From: an uncultured SAR86 cluster bacterium
GTDB lineage: Bacteria > Pseudomonadota > Gammaproteobacteria > Magnimaribacterales > AG-339-G14
DNA length: 62,577 nucleotides
Direction: 5' to 3'
NCBI GenBank assembly: GCA_902596665.1
Contig: CACJUN010000004.1
Coordinates: 1-62,577 of the forward strand
A model generated the notes under the pieces. It was given only the letters and a program-made list of their open reading frames with translations. It had not been told where the DNA came from and did not search any database. Below are positions 62,501 through 62,577 of the stretch, in pieces. How positions within the stretch are numbered: position 1 is the first letter of the stretch; the number at the start of each line of letters is the position of its first letter. The position numbers and the translations under genes were made by a program.

Positions 62501-62577
62501 AATACTATCTAAAACCTCTCGATGCTAGTTTGTATGAAAATTTATACACCACAAATCCGCAAGTATTAGTGGGTTTA
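59554..62577 (+). CDS. Large secreted protein of unknown function, 3' end outside the window
   Basis: The frame stays open from the ATG at 59554 to the last base, at least 1008 residues with no stop, so this is a 5' partial gene. The N-terminus (MKIFYFLFIFLSVTAFSQS) is a clear signal peptide. The mature part is acidic and rich in Trp, Tyr and Asp with scattered Cys. Two EF-hand-like calcium loops are visible: DKDSDGEDDRCD (521-532) and DTDGDGTGDAYE (824-835). The strong SD AGGAG (59543-59547) lies 6 nt before the ATG. I recognise no family. Candidates are an outer-membrane-associated or secreted calcium-binding protein acting with the lipoprotein before it. Confidence 0.85.
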   Translation, partial: MKIFYFLFIFLSVTAFSQSYSEDKAEIYTANNQVEETLNTANNILCIISKIKAEQFIDKGPYKAQLYDSRCDTAGARADAQNAAQGGQQQSGAPDIEIASTMIVDVKSAFSEVQNTDYLEVKSWFYMEGDYSEAQESYEGMWDQEPDQLIYVLTKVWSGATEEDPNGDLELDFVVESNCKNAPYQEYDEVVAAAAEAGVEEGTRAFWEFTDQFWKCPPIGYQMGAGKLDTTDDKVLFLGPQGRSIQLTENANGRDGVWQQTYAECIIDGAHVQYQNQEAAGCGETNDQNPNWWFVDISLGFSFDENTKASCKKMVQATRRQFDGQQQVETDVTEDWKAIDWNLEQNPWMAMDGPAQGINEVCESTAADDAKLAVWEYGLYTTADDLRYDLSKPGFELKSDEEFPDPYNEGSTHPIYAWADYWGTHVGDEWRENLTEATTFSKVNSDDTGTYTLKQRKMSLRKMSVDNVSLDSLSGVELNLHIEWDLKQIGDECWWNRTDNGGYRFTGMMDGTKPVLRDALDKDSDGEDDRCDRERWQKLGVPVGSIDENGNPYTIFLGYWDATAALEGSTAVGQFIFDTAVVQVNNRWVSEVDITPFAFTPAEYLAAWDDNLDSSDGYEVWRNLWAHGRGQGYEIKGDALAAPGTALVKRRTEKDLTASDISGLTLGCIERCLSGASMKQYFDEALALIATGTAESPATGNVTNPYTSPAKLGGDASAIQTGNYVRSGDRKGDWTQEGVLSGEVVKYQASSDTLVVIAEQDASQTPLVLPAKMYELGNPWTYFEGNICILQPNGVDTDCWGMKNHMTLFDMANIANVECEKTRDTDGDGTGDAYEIHESSIVQNSEQLRLCSNKLWQMDEFYEVHWDPWVNYQVYDSAGALVEISRPEGVTLSLPKDQAKYGKDAGKKKTLEYAGFGRLHGFEWTNFDVKNWVDKGEYFDWNSATEEERQNIRGFPTYVIPDGTIVMAQDGVTELKSKFLRGEYYLKPLDASLYENLYTTNPQVLVGL

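Noticed and set aside
1-62577. CRISPR arrays, prophage genes, rRNA genes, restriction-modification or toxin-antitoxin systems
   Set aside because: No repeat-spacer pattern, phage structural gene, rRNA sequence or known defence gene was seen on either strand.

Overview
The window is an AT-rich, very gene-dense bacterial chromosome segment. The housekeeping gene orders are those of Gammaproteobacteria: cmk-rpsA-ihfB, uvrC-pgsA-tRNA(Cys)-tRNA(Leu), and thrS-infC-rpmI-rplT-pheS-pheT-ihfA-merR. The low GC, very short intergenic gaps, many overlapping genes, frequent absence of a Shine-Dalgarno (SD) sequence and shortened enzymes (PheT, RNase D) suggest a streamlined marine lineage such as SAR86. 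That assignment is inference from style and synteny, not from a database match.

Layout. (1) 1-7852: housekeeping genes cmk, rpsA, ihfB, pyrF, a secreted gamma-glutamyltransferase, uvrC, a GmhA-type sugar isomerase and pgsA. (2) 7853-9026: tRNA-Cys and tRNA-Leu(UAA), separated by a UDP-glucuronate epimerase gene. (3) 9050-47468: a surface-polysaccharide (O-antigen/capsule type) locus of about 38 kb. (4) 47487-52566: RNase D, a small membrane protein, a YfcE-type phosphoesterase, a thiolase/DUF35 pair, a TerB-DnaJ protein, DoxX and PdxH. (5) 52622-59265: the translation operon thrS to merR. (6) 59297-62577: a Ser/Gly-rich lipoprotein followed by the start of a secreted protein of more than 1000 residues that I do not recognise.

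The polysaccharide locus looks like a Wzx/Wzy/Wzz system. Precursor genes predict UDP-Glc (galU), UDP-GlcA (ugd), UDP-GalA (epimerase at 7973), UDP-ManNAcA (wecB/wecC) and the complete WbpA-B-E-D-I route to UDP-ManNAc(3NAc)A. Further genes predict amino-sugar formation (a second DegT aminotransferase, several short-chain dehydrogenase/reductase (SDR) enzymes), N-formylation (two formyltransferases flanking a NodB-like hydrolase) and amidation (three AsnB-type amidotransferases). Assembly genes are a CapD/FlaA1-type dehydratase, a PglC-type initiating sugar transferase, one GT4 enzyme, three mutually related glycosyltransferases of an unusual family, a flippase, a polymerase and a chain-length regulator. 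A heparinase II/III-like protein and a fused two-domain oxidoreductase sit next to the third AsnB. My reading is that this makes a glycan with several uronic acids whose charge is largely masked as amides and formamides.

The points most worth a second look are: an infC gene that appears to start at AUA; a PheT lacking its tRNA-binding B2 domain; an ancestral tRNA operon that has been split; a nucleotidyltransferase-cupin fusion; a formyltransferase with a changed catalytic motif; the pairing of three uronate-forming dehydrogenases with three AsnB proteins; and the giant secreted protein with EF-hand-like loops at the right end.
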